A DNA stretch of 64,000 nt, taken from NCBI GenBank assembly GCA_910575835.1, contig CAJTGB010000008.1:107212-171211 (forward strand). The letters are read 5' to 3'. This DNA comes from Lachnospiraceae bacterium. Lineage in GTDB: Bacteria > Bacillota > Clostridia > Lachnospirales > Lachnospiraceae. The notes beneath the pieces were generated by a model. It was not told the DNA's origin, made no database searches, and worked only from the letters and a program-made list of their open reading frames with translations. A program made the translations under genes and the position numbers. Of this stretch, positions 1-9,147 are shown piece by piece; position 1 is the stretch's first letter; each line of letters begins with the position of its first letter.

Positions 1-264
1 ATGGTTAAGCAAAGAGTTACGATTATGAATCCAACTGGACTGCATCTGAGACCTGCGGGTATTTTCTGCAATACAGCCAGCAGCTTCAAGTGCAGGGTGA
101 CATTTGAATATGATGATACGATCGCCAATGCGAAGAGTGTCTTAAGCGTTCTGGGAGCCTGTATTAAGAAGGGAGACGAGATCGAATTGATCTGCGAGGG
201 CGAGGACGAAGAGGAAGCGCTGAAGGCGATGGTGGATGCGATCATGGATGGACTCGGTGAATAG
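1..264 (+). CDS. HPr family phosphocarrier protein
   Basis: An 87-residue protein of normal HPr length. The segment GLHLRPAG (residues 14-21) holds the histidine that in HPr proteins is phosphorylated by enzyme I and passed to PTS IIA domains. The regulatory serine region is recognisable as NAKSVLSVLGACIKKGDEIEL, so a catabolite-repression (Crh/HPr-Ser-P) role is possible. No enzyme I gene or PTS permease is next to it, so this may be a second, regulatory HPr copy rather than the main ptsH. The start codon is the first base of the window, so its promoter and ribosome site cannot be seen. A GC-rich hairpin follows 16 nt after the stop. Confidence 0.88.
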   Translation: MVKQRVTIMNPTGLHLRPAGIFCNTASSFKCRVTFEYDDTIANAKSVLSVLGACIKKGDEIELICEGEDEEEALKAMVDAIMDGLGE

Positions 265-280
265 GTGAGAAGAAGAACAG

Positions 281-312
281 GCGGATAAGGGATTCCTTAT
301 CCGCTTATATCA
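281..312 (+). terminator. Putative terminator after the HPr gene
   Basis: A perfect 10-bp stem, GCGGATAAGG (281-290) with CCTTATCCGC (295-304), and a 4-nt loop. The following run is only TTATATCATT, so termination may be weak. Confidence 0.55.
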
Positions 313-340
313 TTGTGCGGACAGACAGGGAGTGTGAAGG

Positions 341-1015
341 ATGTACAGGATTTTGATCGTAGAGGATGATATGACGATTGCGCATACTTTAGCTTCCCAT
401 CTTGGGAAATGGGATTATGAGGTGAGGTGTGCAAAGGATTTTAAGAATATAAGGGAACTGTTTGAGAAGTTTGATCCGCAGCTTGTCCTGCTGGATATTA
501 TGCTTCCGTTTTTTAATGGATTTCACTGGTGCCAGGAGATCAGGAAGATTTCTGAGGTGCCGATCATATTCCTGTCTTCTGCTAATGACAATATGAACAT
601 TGTTATGGCTATGAATATGGGCGGGGACGAGTTTATTGAGAAACCCTTCGATCTGAATGTGGTGACGGCGAAGGTACAGGCGATATTGAGGAGATCTTAC
701 TCCTTCCAGGGAACGGTGAATGTGATAGAATATCATGGAGCCGTTCTGAATTTGAATGACGCAACGCTGGTCAATAAGGGGCAGAAGATGGAACTTACGA
801 AGAATGAATTCCGCATCCTTCAGATACTTCTGGAGAATACGGGCAGGATCGTATCCAGAGACAGTATCATTACACGACTGTGGGAGAGCGATGAATTTAT
901 TGATGATAATACGTTGACGGTTAATGTTGCGAGGCTTCGGAAGAAGCTGGATCAGGCAGGCTTAGAGCAGATGATCCGCACCAAGAAAGGGATCGGATAT
1001 ATGGTAGAGCAGTAA
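341..1015 (+). CDS. OmpR-family response regulator (BceR-like)
   Basis: A 224-residue two-domain regulator. The receiver domain (about 1-115) has the acidic pair ED/D at 8-10, the phosphoacceptor Asp52 in LVLLDIMLP and the conserved Lys of EKPF near 101. The C-terminal winged helix (about 125-222) has the typical ELTKNEFRILQILL and DDNTLTVNVARLRKKL segments. It is followed after 12 nt by its histidine kinase and then by a BceAB-type transporter, the usual order for modules that sense cell-wall-active peptides through the transporter. The target is probably the transporter promoter near 2334-2408. The ligand cannot be told from sequence. Confidence 0.93.
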   Translation: MYRILIVEDDMTIAHTLASHLGKWDYEVRCAKDFKNIRELFEKFDPQLVLLDIMLPFFNGFHWCQEIRKISEVPIIFLSSANDNMNIVMAMNMGGDEFIEKPFDLNVVTAKVQAILRRSYSFQGTVNVIEYHGAVLNLNDATLVNKGQKMELTKNEFRILQILLENTGRIVSRDSIITRLWESDEFIDDNTLTVNVARLRKKLDQAGLEQMIRTKKGIGYMVEQ

Positions 1016-1027
1016 GGAGTGCGGCGG

Positions 1028-2287
1028 ATGAAGGTTATGTTTGCATTTTTGGGAGAACGCAGGAGGGAATTCTGCGGTTATATCGTTTTTGCCGGAATTT
1101 TTGCGGCAGTCTCTTATCTGTATAATATCCGAATGGATGCGGTTCAGTATGCATTCATATTATCGGCGGTCTGGTTTGTGCTGTTTATAGTTTGGGATTA
1201 TATACGCTATATAAGAAGACACAGGGAAGTGGCTGAGATGGAGCAAAGGCTTGACTCAGGGCTTGATTGCGTACCGGATCCGGTGACACTGATTGAGGAA
1301 GATTATCAGCGGGCCGTTATGAAGCTGTATGAAGCCAGGTGTGAGCTGGAATCCTCAAACAGGATCATAAGGCAGGAGATGGCGGACTATTACGGCATGT
1401 GGGTGCATCAGATCAAGACGCCGATAGCAGCGATGCATGTTCTGCTTCAGGCTTTTGAGGAGTGCAGGCTTAATGCAGAGGATCAGGCGAAGAACACGGA
1501 GAGCGGTCTGTATGCCGGCAGGTCAGCGGAATTGGGGCAGTATGTGAGAGAAATGAAGATGGAGCTGTTCAAGATCGAACAGTATGTGGAGATGGTTCTT
1601 ACCTATCTTCGGATGGAGGAGATGTCATCCGACTTGTCCTTTGAAGTCTGCTCTCTGGATTCTGTCATCAAGCAGGCGGTCCGTAAGTATTCGCAGATGT
1701 TTATCTTCAAGAAGATCAAGCTTGAGTATACGCCTGTAGAGACGAAGGTTTTGACGGATGAGAAGTGGCTGGAATTTGTGATCGGACAGATCTTATCCAA
1801 TGCGCTGAAATACACCATGCCGGACGGCAGTACATCCGCCCCGGACGAGGCAGGTATTGCAGGCAGGATATCCATTTATATGGAGGATCGTGTGCATGTG
1901 GTTCGGGAAGAAGGAGCGGATATGGAGGATCGTGTGCATGTGGTTCGGGAAGAAGGAACGGATATGGAGGATCGTGTGCATATGGCACGGGAAGAAGGAG
2001 CAGATATGGCGGATTCAGGGTTCACAGATGAGATACAGACGAGGGAGCCCTGTCTTGTGGTGGAAGATACCGGTATTGGGATCTGGCCGGAGGATCTGCC
2101 GCGGGTATTTGAGAAGGGATTCACCGGGTATAATGGGCGTACGGATAAGAAATCAACGGGGATCGGGCTGTATCTGTGCAAATCTGTGATGGATAAGCTG
2201 CGGCATCAGATCTGGATAGAGTCGGAAGCCGGGCGCGGAACGAAGGTGTATCTGTCGTTTGCGCGAAAGCAGATGAGGCATGAGTGA
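1028..2287 (+). CDS. Sensor histidine kinase (BceS-like) with tandem repeats in the ATPase domain
   Basis: A membrane kinase of 419 residues from ATG 1028, which has AAGGAG 8 nt upstream; an earlier GTG at 1019 overlaps that ribosome site and is less likely. Two transmembrane helices lie near residues 15-60 with almost no extracellular loop, as in intramembrane-sensing kinases. The H-box is VHQIKTPIAA with His127. The N-box is IGQILSNALKYT and the G-boxes are VEDTGIGI and STGIGLYL. Between the N-box and G1-box lies an acidic insertion made of three 14-residue tandem repeats (residues 285-326), which is not part of the normal HATPase fold. It should pair with the regulator just upstream. Whether the expanded loop affects activity is unknown. 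Confidence 0.93.
   Translation: MKVMFAFLGERRREFCGYIVFAGIFAAVSYLYNIRMDAVQYAFILSAVWFVLFIVWDYIRYIRRHREVAEMEQRLDSGLDCVPDPVTLIEEDYQRAVMKLYEARCELESSNRIIRQEMADYYGMWVHQIKTPIAAMHVLLQAFEECRLNAEDQAKNTESGLYAGRSAELGQYVREMKMELFKIEQYVEMVLTYLRMEEMSSDLSFEVCSLDSVIKQAVRKYSQMFIFKKIKLEYTPVETKVLTDEKWLEFVIGQILSNALKYTMPDGSTSAPDEAGIAGRISIYMEDRVHVVREEGADMEDRVHVVREEGTDMEDRVHMAREEGADMADSGFTDEIQTREPCLVVEDTGIGIWPEDLPRVFEKGFTGYNGRTDKKSTGIGLYLCKSVMDKLRHQIWIESEAGRGTKVYLSFARKQMRHE
1880..2005 (+). repeat. Three 42-nt in-frame tandem repeats in the kinase gene
   Basis: Units at 1880-1921, 1922-1963 and 1964-2005 each encode a version of MEDRVHVVREEGAD. Units 1 and 2 differ at one base; unit 3 has a few more changes. Near identity at DNA level points to recent slippage or duplication, and because 42 is a multiple of three, changes in copy number keep the reading frame. 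Confidence 0.95.
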
Positions 2288-2333
2288 GAATATTCTGTAA
2301 CAGCTCAGACAGGCTGCCCTGCTGCAATATTTT

Positions 2334-2408
2334 CTTACAATAATGTAAGTTTCGGAACCGAAAATGAAACCTAAATCGATGGAAGGATAAGGCTTCTTTT
2401 TCTATAAT
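2334..2408 (+). promoter_or_regulatory. Putative regulator site and promoter of the BceAB-type operon
   Basis: An inverted repeat, CTTACA (2334-2339) N4 TGTAAG (2344-2349), lies about 30 nt upstream of a weak -35 (TGGAAG, 2380-2385) that is 17 nt from a perfect -10 (TATAAT, 2403-2408). A poor -35 with an upstream palindrome fits activation by the neighbouring response regulator. The assignment to this regulator is inferred. Confidence 0.5.
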
Positions 2409-2489
2409 AGAATATGTAAGTAACAGGACAGCTTACCTGAACTGTTATATGTCATCAAGAAGATATTATTATAGAAAGGCGGGAAACTT

Positions 2490-3257
2490 ATGACACTGTT
2501 GGAAGTGAAAAATGTAAAAAAAATATATACGACCAGGTTCGGAGGCAATCAGGTGGAGGCGCTGCGGGATGTGAATTTCTCTGTGGAACCAAGGGAATAT
2601 GTGGCGATCATGGGAGAATCGGGATCCGGGAAGACGACGCTCTTAAATATACTGGCGGCGCTTGATAAACCGACCGGGGGCAAGGTATACCTGAAAGGAC
2701 GGGACTTAAGCGGGGTAAAGGAGAAAGAGATCGCGGCGTTCCGCCGGCAGAATTTGGGGTTTGTGTTTCAGGACTTTAATCTTCTGGATACGTTTTCTCT
2801 TAAGGATAATATATTCCTTCCGCTGGTACTTTCCGGCAGGAAGTATGGGGAGATGGCGAAGAGCATCCAGCCGATCGCCCGAATGCTGGAGATCGAAGAT
2901 ATCCTGGAGAAGTTCCCTTATGAAGTGTCGGGCGGGCAGAAGCAGAGAGCGGCAGTTGCAAGGGCGCTGATCACAAAGCCTCAATTGATCCTGGCGGATG
3001 AACCTACCGGGGCGCTGGATTCTAAGGCGGCTGACGGGCTTTTAAGATTATTTACGGCGATCAACGAGGGAGGACAGACGATCCTTATGGTCACCCATAG
3101 CGTGAAAGCGGCGAGCAGTGCGAACCGGGTGCTGTTTATCAAGGATGGGGAGGTATTTCACCAGATATACCGCGGCAACCTTACCAATGAGCAGATGTAC
3201 CAGAAGATCTCCGATACGCTGACGGTACTGACAATGGGAGGTGACAGGGTTGAGTAG
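2490..3257 (+). CDS. ABC transporter ATP-binding protein (BceA-like)
   Basis: A 255-residue ATPase of the MacB/BceA type. It has Walker A GESGSGKTT, the Q-loop FVFQDFNLLDTF, the signature VSGGQKQRAAVARAL, Walker B LILADEPTGALD and the H-loop VTHS. It precedes and overlaps by 8 nt the large FtsX-type permease, with which it would form an exporter or flippase-like detoxification pump. In Bce modules the transporter also acts as the sensor for the kinase. The start ATG follows the ribosome site AAAGGCGGG. Confidence 0.93.
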   Translation: MTLLEVKNVKKIYTTRFGGNQVEALRDVNFSVEPREYVAIMGESGSGKTTLLNILAALDKPTGGKVYLKGRDLSGVKEKEIAAFRRQNLGFVFQDFNLLDTFSLKDNIFLPLVLSGRKYGEMAKSIQPIARMLEIEDILEKFPYEVSGGQKQRAAVARALITKPQLILADEPTGALDSKAADGLLRLFTAINEGGQTILMVTHSVKAASSANRVLFIKDGEVFHQIYRGNLTNEQMYQKISDTLTVLTMGGDRVE

Positions 3258-5232
3258 TTCTATCTATGGAAAGCTTGCATTGACGAACCTTAAGAATAAC
3301 CGGAAGACTTACGTGCCTTATATCCTTACGTCGGTCCTTACGGCGATGATGTATTATATTATGGATGCGCTGTCAAGGAGCAGCAGTATTGTAAGCCCGA
3401 GCCTTCAATCGGTTCTCACGTGTGCGGTGGGAGTCATCATGGTATTTGCGGTCATCTTTCTGTTCTATACGAACAGCTTCCTTATCAAGAGGAGGAAGAA
3501 GGAAATCGGCGTATATAATATCCTTGGCATGGAGAAGCGCCATATAGCCCAGATGCTTGCGGTTGAGACTATAGTTACGGCTGTCTTAAGTATCGGCGGA
3601 GGCCTTGCATTTGGAATCATTTTCAGCAAGTTCATGTATCTGCTTCTTCTGAAGATCATGCATTATAATGTGGGGATGGAGTTTGCAATCTCCGGTGCGA
3701 GTATCCGCTATACGCTGATTCTTTTTGTGGGAATCTTCCTTGCTACATTGATATTTAACCTGTTTCAGATTCAGCTCTCGAATCCTGTGGAACTGCTTCA
3801 TGGGGGAAACCATGGGGAGAAGGAACCCAAGACCAAGTGGATCCTGACTTTGGCAGGATTTGTATTGCTAGGCACGGGATATGCGATCGCGGTGATGACA
3901 AAGCAGCCTTTGGCTGCGATCCAGCGCTTCTTTACGGCAGTGATCTGTGTGATCCTTGGGACCTACGCGCTCTTTATCGCGGGAAGCGTGGCGCTTCTTA
4001 AAATGCTTCGCAAGAATAAGAAGTTCTATTATCAGACGAAGCACTTCAGCGCGGTATCAGGCATGATCTACCGGATGAAGCAGAATGCGGTGGGCCTTGC
4101 AAATATCTGTATCTTAAGTACCATGGTACTGGTGATGATCTCTACAACCGTCTCTCTTTACGTGGGGATGGAGGATCTTCTGGAGACGAGATTTCCTTGG
4201 GAATTCGAAGCGAAGGCCAATATATCTTCCCCGGAGACGGATCAGGTTATGGATGCGATCGTAGAGGAAGAGCTTGCGAAGGCGGGTGTTACGGCGGATC
4301 CTATGATTCGGTATCATTACGGAAGATTCGCAGCTTTAAAAGAGGAAGACGGATTTACCTTGCAGCAGTATGATAATTATCAGTTTGAGAATGTTGTGGA
4401 CATAGAGATGCTCCCAATAGAGGATTACAATCGGATGGAAGGCACGGAAGATATGCTTGCGCCGGATGAAGTGTATGTCTATAGCACCGGCGAAGGCTGG
4501 GATAAGGAGCGCGTCAGAATCGGAGATCGGGAATACCGTGTGGCGAAGGAGATCGAGAGTTTGAAGATTGCGTCGAAGGGCCGGGATCTGGTAGAGGAGT
4601 ATTACTTTATCGTTTCCGATGCAGGGCAGATTCGGGAATTGCAAGGTCAGGTATATGAAGACAGCGGTATGCAGGAAGAATGGGTAGAACAAAGGTCGGA
4701 GATAAACTACCGGATGATCTTTGACCTGGAGGGTAAGGAAGAGGCCTGCTTAAGTGCAATGCGGAATATGAAAGACAGGGTCGAGGAAGAGATTCGGGCA
4801 GGATTCTGCGAAAGCAGGGAGCTTAACAGAGAAGATTTTTATTTATTATACGGAGGTCTGCTGTTTATCGGCATATATCTGGGAGTGCTTTTCTTAATGG
4901 CGACGGTGCTGATCATGTATTATAAACAGATATCCGAGGGATACGATGACAGAGAGCGTTATCAGATCATGCAGAAGGTAGGCATGAGCAAGCGTGAGGT
5001 CAGAAGTTCCATCCGAAGCCAGGTATTGATCGTATTCTTCCTTCCGCTTGCGGCAGCGATTCTTCATATCACAGTTGCGTTTGGCGTGATCACTAAGCTT
5101 CTTGCCGTACTGAATCTGACGAACGTATCGTTGTTTTTGACCTGTACGGTCGTGACGGCAGCAGTATTTGCTGTGTTCTATGGTTTGATATTCTCGATGA
5201 CGGCAAGAGAATATTACAGAATTGTAAATTGA
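3250..5232 (+). CDS. ABC transporter permease (BceB-like, FtsX domains)
   Basis: A permease of about 660 residues. I prefer TTG 3250 as the start because GGGAGG ends 8-9 nt before it; GTG 3241 is inside that ribosome site. The N-terminus SSIYGKLALTNLKNNRKTYVPYILTS is typical of BceB. Transmembrane helices cluster in an N-terminal group of about eight (to roughly residue 320), followed by a large extracytoplasmic region of about 200 residues and a C-terminal pair of FtsX helices. That large domain is the hallmark of peptide-antibiotic sensing transporters. The gene ends just before a strong hairpin. Confidence 0.92.
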   Translation: MSSSIYGKLALTNLKNNRKTYVPYILTSVLTAMMYYIMDALSRSSSIVSPSLQSVLTCAVGVIMVFAVIFLFYTNSFLIKRRKKEIGVYNILGMEKRHIAQMLAVETIVTAVLSIGGGLAFGIIFSKFMYLLLLKIMHYNVGMEFAISGASIRYTLILFVGIFLATLIFNLFQIQLSNPVELLHGGNHGEKEPKTKWILTLAGFVLLGTGYAIAVMTKQPLAAIQRFFTAVICVILGTYALFIAGSVALLKMLRKNKKFYYQTKHFSAVSGMIYRMKQNAVGLANICILSTMVLVMISTTVSLYVGMEDLLETRFPWEFEAKANISSPETDQVMDAIVEEELAKAGVTADPMIRYHYGRFAALKEEDGFTLQQYDNYQFENVVDIEMLPIEDYNRMEGTEDMLAPDEVYVYSTGEGWDKERVRIGDREYRVAKEIESLKIASKGRDLVEEYYFIVSDAGQIRELQGQVYEDSGMQEEWVEQRSEINYRMIFDLEGKEEACLSAMRNMKDRVEEEIRAGFCESRELNREDFYLLYGGLLFIGIYLGVLFLMATVLIMYYKQISEGYDDRERYQIMQKVGMSKREVRSSIRSQVLIVFFLPLAAAILHITVAFGVITKLLAVLNLTNVSLFLTCTVVTAAVFAVFYGLIFSMTAREYYRIVN

Positions 5233-5239
5233 TCGATCT

Positions 5240-5274
5240 GGAGGGATGCCGGGAGATTCTCCTGCCATCCCTCC
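5240..5274 (+). terminator. Hairpin after the BceAB-type operon
   Basis: GGAGGGATG (5240-5248) pairs with CATCCCTCC (5266-5274), with further inner pairing of GGAG and CTCC. It starts 8 nt after the permease stop. The run that follows is not strongly T-rich. Confidence 0.6.
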
Positions 5275-5364
5275 CTGATTGCGTTCCAAATTATAAAATG
5301 TCCTGTACCTGATTTTATTATTATGATAATATGATAACATAAAGGTCAAAAGGAGGAGTCGATC

Positions 5365-5709
5365 ATGACAAAAACAGGTGAAAGAGAAGTTGTAAAGGCG
5401 GAGCATGTGAACGGCGGAGCCGGATTCATTATGAAGGAGGCGCTGCTTAATCAGGAAGAGATGGGAGAACACTGCAGGATGTTCAGCCGTGTTACGCTGC
5501 CGCCGAACTGTGAGCTCGGCCATCACGAGCACCATGGAGAGACGGAGACGTATTATATCCTAAGCGGGTCAGGAATGTACGATGATAACGGGAAAGCAGT
5601 CGCGGCAGAAGCGGGGGATGTGTTCTTCTGCAAGGACGGAGACGGGCATGGTGTGAAGAATACAGGAACGGAAGATTTGGTCTTTGTTGCACTGATTCTT
5701 AAGAAATAG
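5365..5709 (+). CDS. Cupin domain protein
   Basis: A 114-residue single-domain cupin. Cupin motif 1 is seen in LGHHEHHGETETYYILSGSGMY, with His/His/Glu metal ligands, and motif 2 in GDVFFCKDGDGHGVKNTG. Proteins of this kind bind a metal and act as small enzymes or sugar/acid sensors, but the substrate cannot be told here. The ATG has a strong ribosome site (AAGGAGGAG). It stands alone between two terminated or promoter-bearing regions. Confidence 0.82.
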   Translation: MTKTGEREVVKAEHVNGGAGFIMKEALLNQEEMGEHCRMFSRVTLPPNCELGHHEHHGETETYYILSGSGMYDDNGKAVAAEAGDVFFCKDGDGHGVKNTGTEDLVFVALILKK

Positions 5710-5742
5710 GCAATAATATTTTCATGTTTTTTGCATCTGCCA

Positions 5743-5772
5743 TTGCCATTCACATTCAAACAATGCTATAAT
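5743..5772 (+). promoter_or_regulatory. Promoter for the 5816-11200 operon
   Basis: A -35 TTGCCA (5743-5748) lies 18 nt from an extended -10, TGCTATAAT, with TATAAT at 5767-5772, about 35 nt before the start codon. Confidence 0.65.
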
Positions 5773-5815
5773 TCATTATAGTGTGAAAAAGTAACGAAAG
5801 AAGCAGGTGTCAGAC

Positions 5816-8800
5816 TTGAAAAATAAAATCCAGAAATTTTCCAAAGGAGATTTTCAGTTATCACAACCTGATGTCATATTTGATGAGACGAATTTGGTGC
5901 TCATTATCGGAGAAGGGGAAGTATATCGGGGGAGTTTTACAATCAGAGCGGGGAACGGGAGAAGGATACGAGGATTGATCTACTCGTCTTCTTTTCGTGT
6001 GCATTTTAAGAACCAGGGATTTGACGGGAACCCGTCGAAGGTAGAGTTCACCTATGACGGCAAGGGACTCCGTCCCGGACATGTGGAAGAGGGCAGGTTC
6101 ATCGTCGTGTGCAGCGGGGGCGAATATGAGCTGTCCGTCACGGCGATCATTGAGAAGCCTTATGTTATGACTTCTTACGGCAAGGTTCAGAGTACGGATG
6201 ATTTCCGTAAGCTTGCCATCAAGGATTTCTCGGAAGCCGGGAGACTGTTTCGGGCCAGGGAGTTCTATGAGATATTGAAGTACGAGAACGAGCGCATTTT
6301 TTACCTGTATGACAATATGAGAAAATGGTCCCTGGGCGATCAGTCCATGGAAGAATTCCTGGTGGGGATCAAGCAGAAGGAGTGTATCTTCCTGACGCTT
6401 CCGGGAGAAGGAATGCTCTTTGAGGATATTGCGGAGCCGACGAAGGGAACGCTTACTATTGTGAAGAATACCTGGGGATTCATGCCGATCAGGATCGAGG
6501 CGGAGGGCGAGTTCATCCGTGTGCTGCGCCCGGAGATCAGCACGGACGATTTTGTGGGCAATGCGCATGAGATCGAGTATGTCGTGCGGCCGGACCGTCT
6601 CCACGGAGGCCGCAATTACGGCGCTCTTCGGTTTATCACGCCTTATGAGACGCTGACCTATGAGGTCGAGGTGCTCCAGAATCAGGAATACAGCGAGAAT
6701 CACCGGATGCCGGAGCTTTTGATTGCCCAGATAATGAAAGAATACATCGGGTATACAGCCGGAAGGATCGAACTCGGCAACTGGGTGGAGAGCGCGATCG
6801 AGAAGATGATATCGCTTCGTAAGCTGAATCCTCAGAGCGAGATGTACCAGCTTATGCAGGCGCACGTCTATCTGGTGGGAAATAAAGCCGAGGAGGCAAA
6901 ATGGATCCTCGAGAACTATAATTACAACCGGTTTGCCATAGGCAAGGATCCTTTGACGAACTGTTATTATCTGTATCTTACGGCTCTGGTCAGAGGTAAG
7001 GGGAACCATGCGGAGCGGGTGTTAGATGAAGTGGGGAAGACCTATATGCGTCATCAGGATTCCTGGCTTCTGCTCAGTATGCTGCTGGATCTGGATCCAA
7101 GGTACAAGACGTCCTATAAGCGGATCGAGCTTTTGGAGCAGCAGTTTCAGTATGAGATGCACGGTGTGCTGTTTTACCTGGAAGCTTATCTGTGTTATCA
7201 GGACAGGCCGTCGCTTCTGAAGAAATTAGGCCCGTTTGAGATGCAGGTGCTTAATTTTGCATCCAAATACCGTCTGATGACCAAGGAGCTTGCGCTGTAT
7301 GTGGCGAATTTTGCCAGCCAGCAGAAGCGGTACAGTGATATGATGTTCCGAATCTTAGAGCGGATCTATAAGATGTATGACGAGACGATGATCCTGAATA
7401 CGATCTGTACGCTGCTGATCCGGGGCAACAAGACCCAGAAGCGGTACTTTACCTGGTACAAGAAGGCGGTGGATTCTGAACTTCGGATCGCGCAGCTCTA
7501 TGAATATTATATGATGACGGTAGATGAGGATACTGCTAAAGGGCCGCTGCCGAAGGTGATCCTTCTGTATTTCATGCATGGGAATTCCCTTGATTATAAG
7601 AAAGCGGCTTTTTTATATGCGAATCTGGTAACTTATGAAGAGCAGGCAGGGGATCTGTATCTGGGCTACCGGGAGCAGATGGTAGTATTTACCTGGGATC
7701 AGATGATAAAGCGTCATATAACGGAGTCTCTCAGGATCCTCTATAAGAGATTCTGCCAGCCCGAGGAGATGACGGCGGAGCGTATGGAGGCTATGCGCGA
7801 TATCTGCTATTCTTATGCGATCTCGACGAAGGTCCCGAATATGAAGTGTGTGCTGGTGATCGAGAAGGACGGCGAGATCAGGCAGAGGATTCCTTATAAC
7901 GGAGAAGAAGGAACGATCATCCATCTCTATGACAAGGAATCCAGGGTGGTCTGGGAATCTGTGGAGGGGCGTCATTATACTGATTCCATTGTATACGAGA
8001 CGAAGCGTCTCTTCTACGAACCGCGTTTCTTAGAGATGTGCCGCAAGTACGCGGCGACAACGGGAGTATGGGAGCAGGAGAACGAGAAGGAAGCGCCTAC
8101 GCTGGAAGGACTCATGGAGAAGGGGATCGGAGCGTTTGACGAGAAGGATGTATTCCGTATCTGCAGCAGGAAGATCCGCGACGATAACTACGAAGAGGAT
8201 GAATTCCTAAGCTATCTGAGCTTCGAGCTGTTCAAGCGGCAGCAGTATGATAAGGTGACGCTGATGTATCTTGCCAATTATTACTGCGGCCCGACAGACG
8301 ATATGAAGAAGCTGTGGAAGGTGCTTAAGGAGTATGGGATCCCTTGCTATAAGATCGGCGAGCGGATTATCACGCAGATGCTTTTTTCTGAGAATCTGTT
8401 CAAGGAAGAGCCGATCTTTGAGGATTATTATCTGTCTGATAATGTCTATTTTCGTCTGAAACAGGCGTATCTTGCCTACACCTCCAGAGAGTATGTGGTG
8501 TATGGACGGGAACTGGAATCGTGCGTGTTCGATATTATTGCAAATGAATGCGACGAGAAGGAGGAATTGCCGGATATCTGTAAGATTGCCCTGCTGAAAT
8601 ATTTCTCTTCCCATGATTATACGGCTGCCCTTGAGGTGGTGCTCCATCAGGTGCTCAGGGAGATGTGCGAGAAGCAGATCGTATTCCCCTACTATCTGAA
8701 ATACAAAGAAGAATGGCTCAGGGAGCTGCAGCTGTACGATAAGATGATGGTTTCCTATCAGGCCAAGCCCGGCAGCCGGGTGACGCTGTACTATAAGATC

Positions 8801-9109
8801 AAGCATGGAACGCGGGATGAGCTGGGCTATCAGAGCGAAGTCATGATGCCTGTCTATGAGAATCTGTATGTGAGACAATTCGTGCTCTACAGTGATGAGT
8901 CGATCAATTATTATTTCATCGAGACCAGGGGGAAGGAAGATATTATTACTGAGAAAGAGATCCTGAAGAATGAGAGGGAGATTGCGGATTCAGGCAAGTT
9001 CGGCAGGCTGAACAGGATGATAGATATGCCGCCGGTAACGCGTCGTCAGGCGATGATGGCATATAAGGAAGAGGAGATCATGGCTAAGCGTTTATTTAAG
9101 GTATATTAG
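5816..9109 (+). CDS. Large uncharacterised protein, Ig-like N-terminus plus helical repeats (DUF5717-like)
   Basis: A soluble protein of about 1097 residues. The start is TTG 5816 (AGGTG 7 nt upstream) or GTG 5807. I recall a Lachnospiraceae family of this size and layout named DUF5717, but could not check. The first 300 residues are beta-rich and hold two Ig-like segments (around GEVYRGSFTIRAGNG and GTLTIVKNTWGFMPIRIEAEG). From about 320 to 900 the sequence is an alpha-helical solenoid with TPR-like pairs rich in Tyr and Leu. The C-terminus returns to beta strands around SRVTLYYKIKHGTRDELGYQ. There is no signal peptide or transmembrane helix, so it is likely cytoplasmic. It leads an operon with an actin-like ATPase candidate and a small TPR protein, which suggests a scaffold. 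Function unknown. Confidence 0.8.
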   Translation: MKNKIQKFSKGDFQLSQPDVIFDETNLVLIIGEGEVYRGSFTIRAGNGRRIRGLIYSSSFRVHFKNQGFDGNPSKVEFTYDGKGLRPGHVEEGRFIVVCSGGEYELSVTAIIEKPYVMTSYGKVQSTDDFRKLAIKDFSEAGRLFRAREFYEILKYENERIFYLYDNMRKWSLGDQSMEEFLVGIKQKECIFLTLPGEGMLFEDIAEPTKGTLTIVKNTWGFMPIRIEAEGEFIRVLRPEISTDDFVGNAHEIEYVVRPDRLHGGRNYGALRFITPYETLTYEVEVLQNQEYSENHRMPELLIAQIMKEYIGYTAGRIELGNWVESAIEKMISLRKLNPQSEMYQLMQAHVYLVGNKAEEAKWILENYNYNRFAIGKDPLTNCYYLYLTALVRGKGNHAERVLDEVGKTYMRHQDSWLLLSMLLDLDPRYKTSYKRIELLEQQFQYEMHGVLFYLEAYLCYQDRPSLLKKLGPFEMQVLNFASKYRLMTKELALYVANFASQQKRYSDMMFRILERIYKMYDETMILNTICTLLIRGNKTQKRYFTWYKKAVDSELRIAQLYEYYMMTVDEDTAKGPLPKVILLYFMHGNSLDYKKAAFLYANLVTYEEQAGDLYLGYREQMVVFTWDQMIKRHITESLRILYKRFCQPEEMTAERMEAMRDICYSYAISTKVPNMKCVLVIEKDGEIRQRIPYNGEEGTIIHLYDKESRVVWESVEGRHYTDSIVYETKRLFYEPRFLEMCRKYAATTGVWEQENEKEAPTLEGLMEKGIGAFDEKDVFRICSRKIRDDNYEEDEFLSYLSFELFKRQQYDKVTLMYLANYYCGPTDDMKKLWKVLKEYGIPCYKIGERIITQMLFSENLFKEEPIFEDYYLSDNVYFRLKQAYLAYTSREYVVYGRELESCVFDIIANECDEKEELPDICKIALLKYFSSHDYTAALEVVLHQVLREMCEKQIVFPYYLKYKEEWLRELQLYDKMMVSYQAKPGSRVTLYYKIKHGTRDELGYQSEVMMPVYENLYVRQFVLYSDESINYYFIETRGKEDIITEKEILKNEREIADSGKFGRLNRMIDMPPVTRRQAMMAYKEEEIMAKRLFKVY

Positions 9110-9147
9110 TATAACCTGCGGCGCAGATCAGTTACAAGGAGGAGGGG

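Noticed and set aside
1716..2189. Several overlapping frames on both strands over the kinase repeats
   Set aside because: They arise because the 42-nt unit is a multiple of three and lacks stops in other frames; they do not extend beyond the repeat or carry ribosome sites.
5861..7009. A 382-codon minus-strand frame opposite the large operon gene
   Set aside because: It is a shadow of the 1100-residue protein; the composition (His, Leu, Arg-rich) is typical of an antisense frame and there is no ribosome site.
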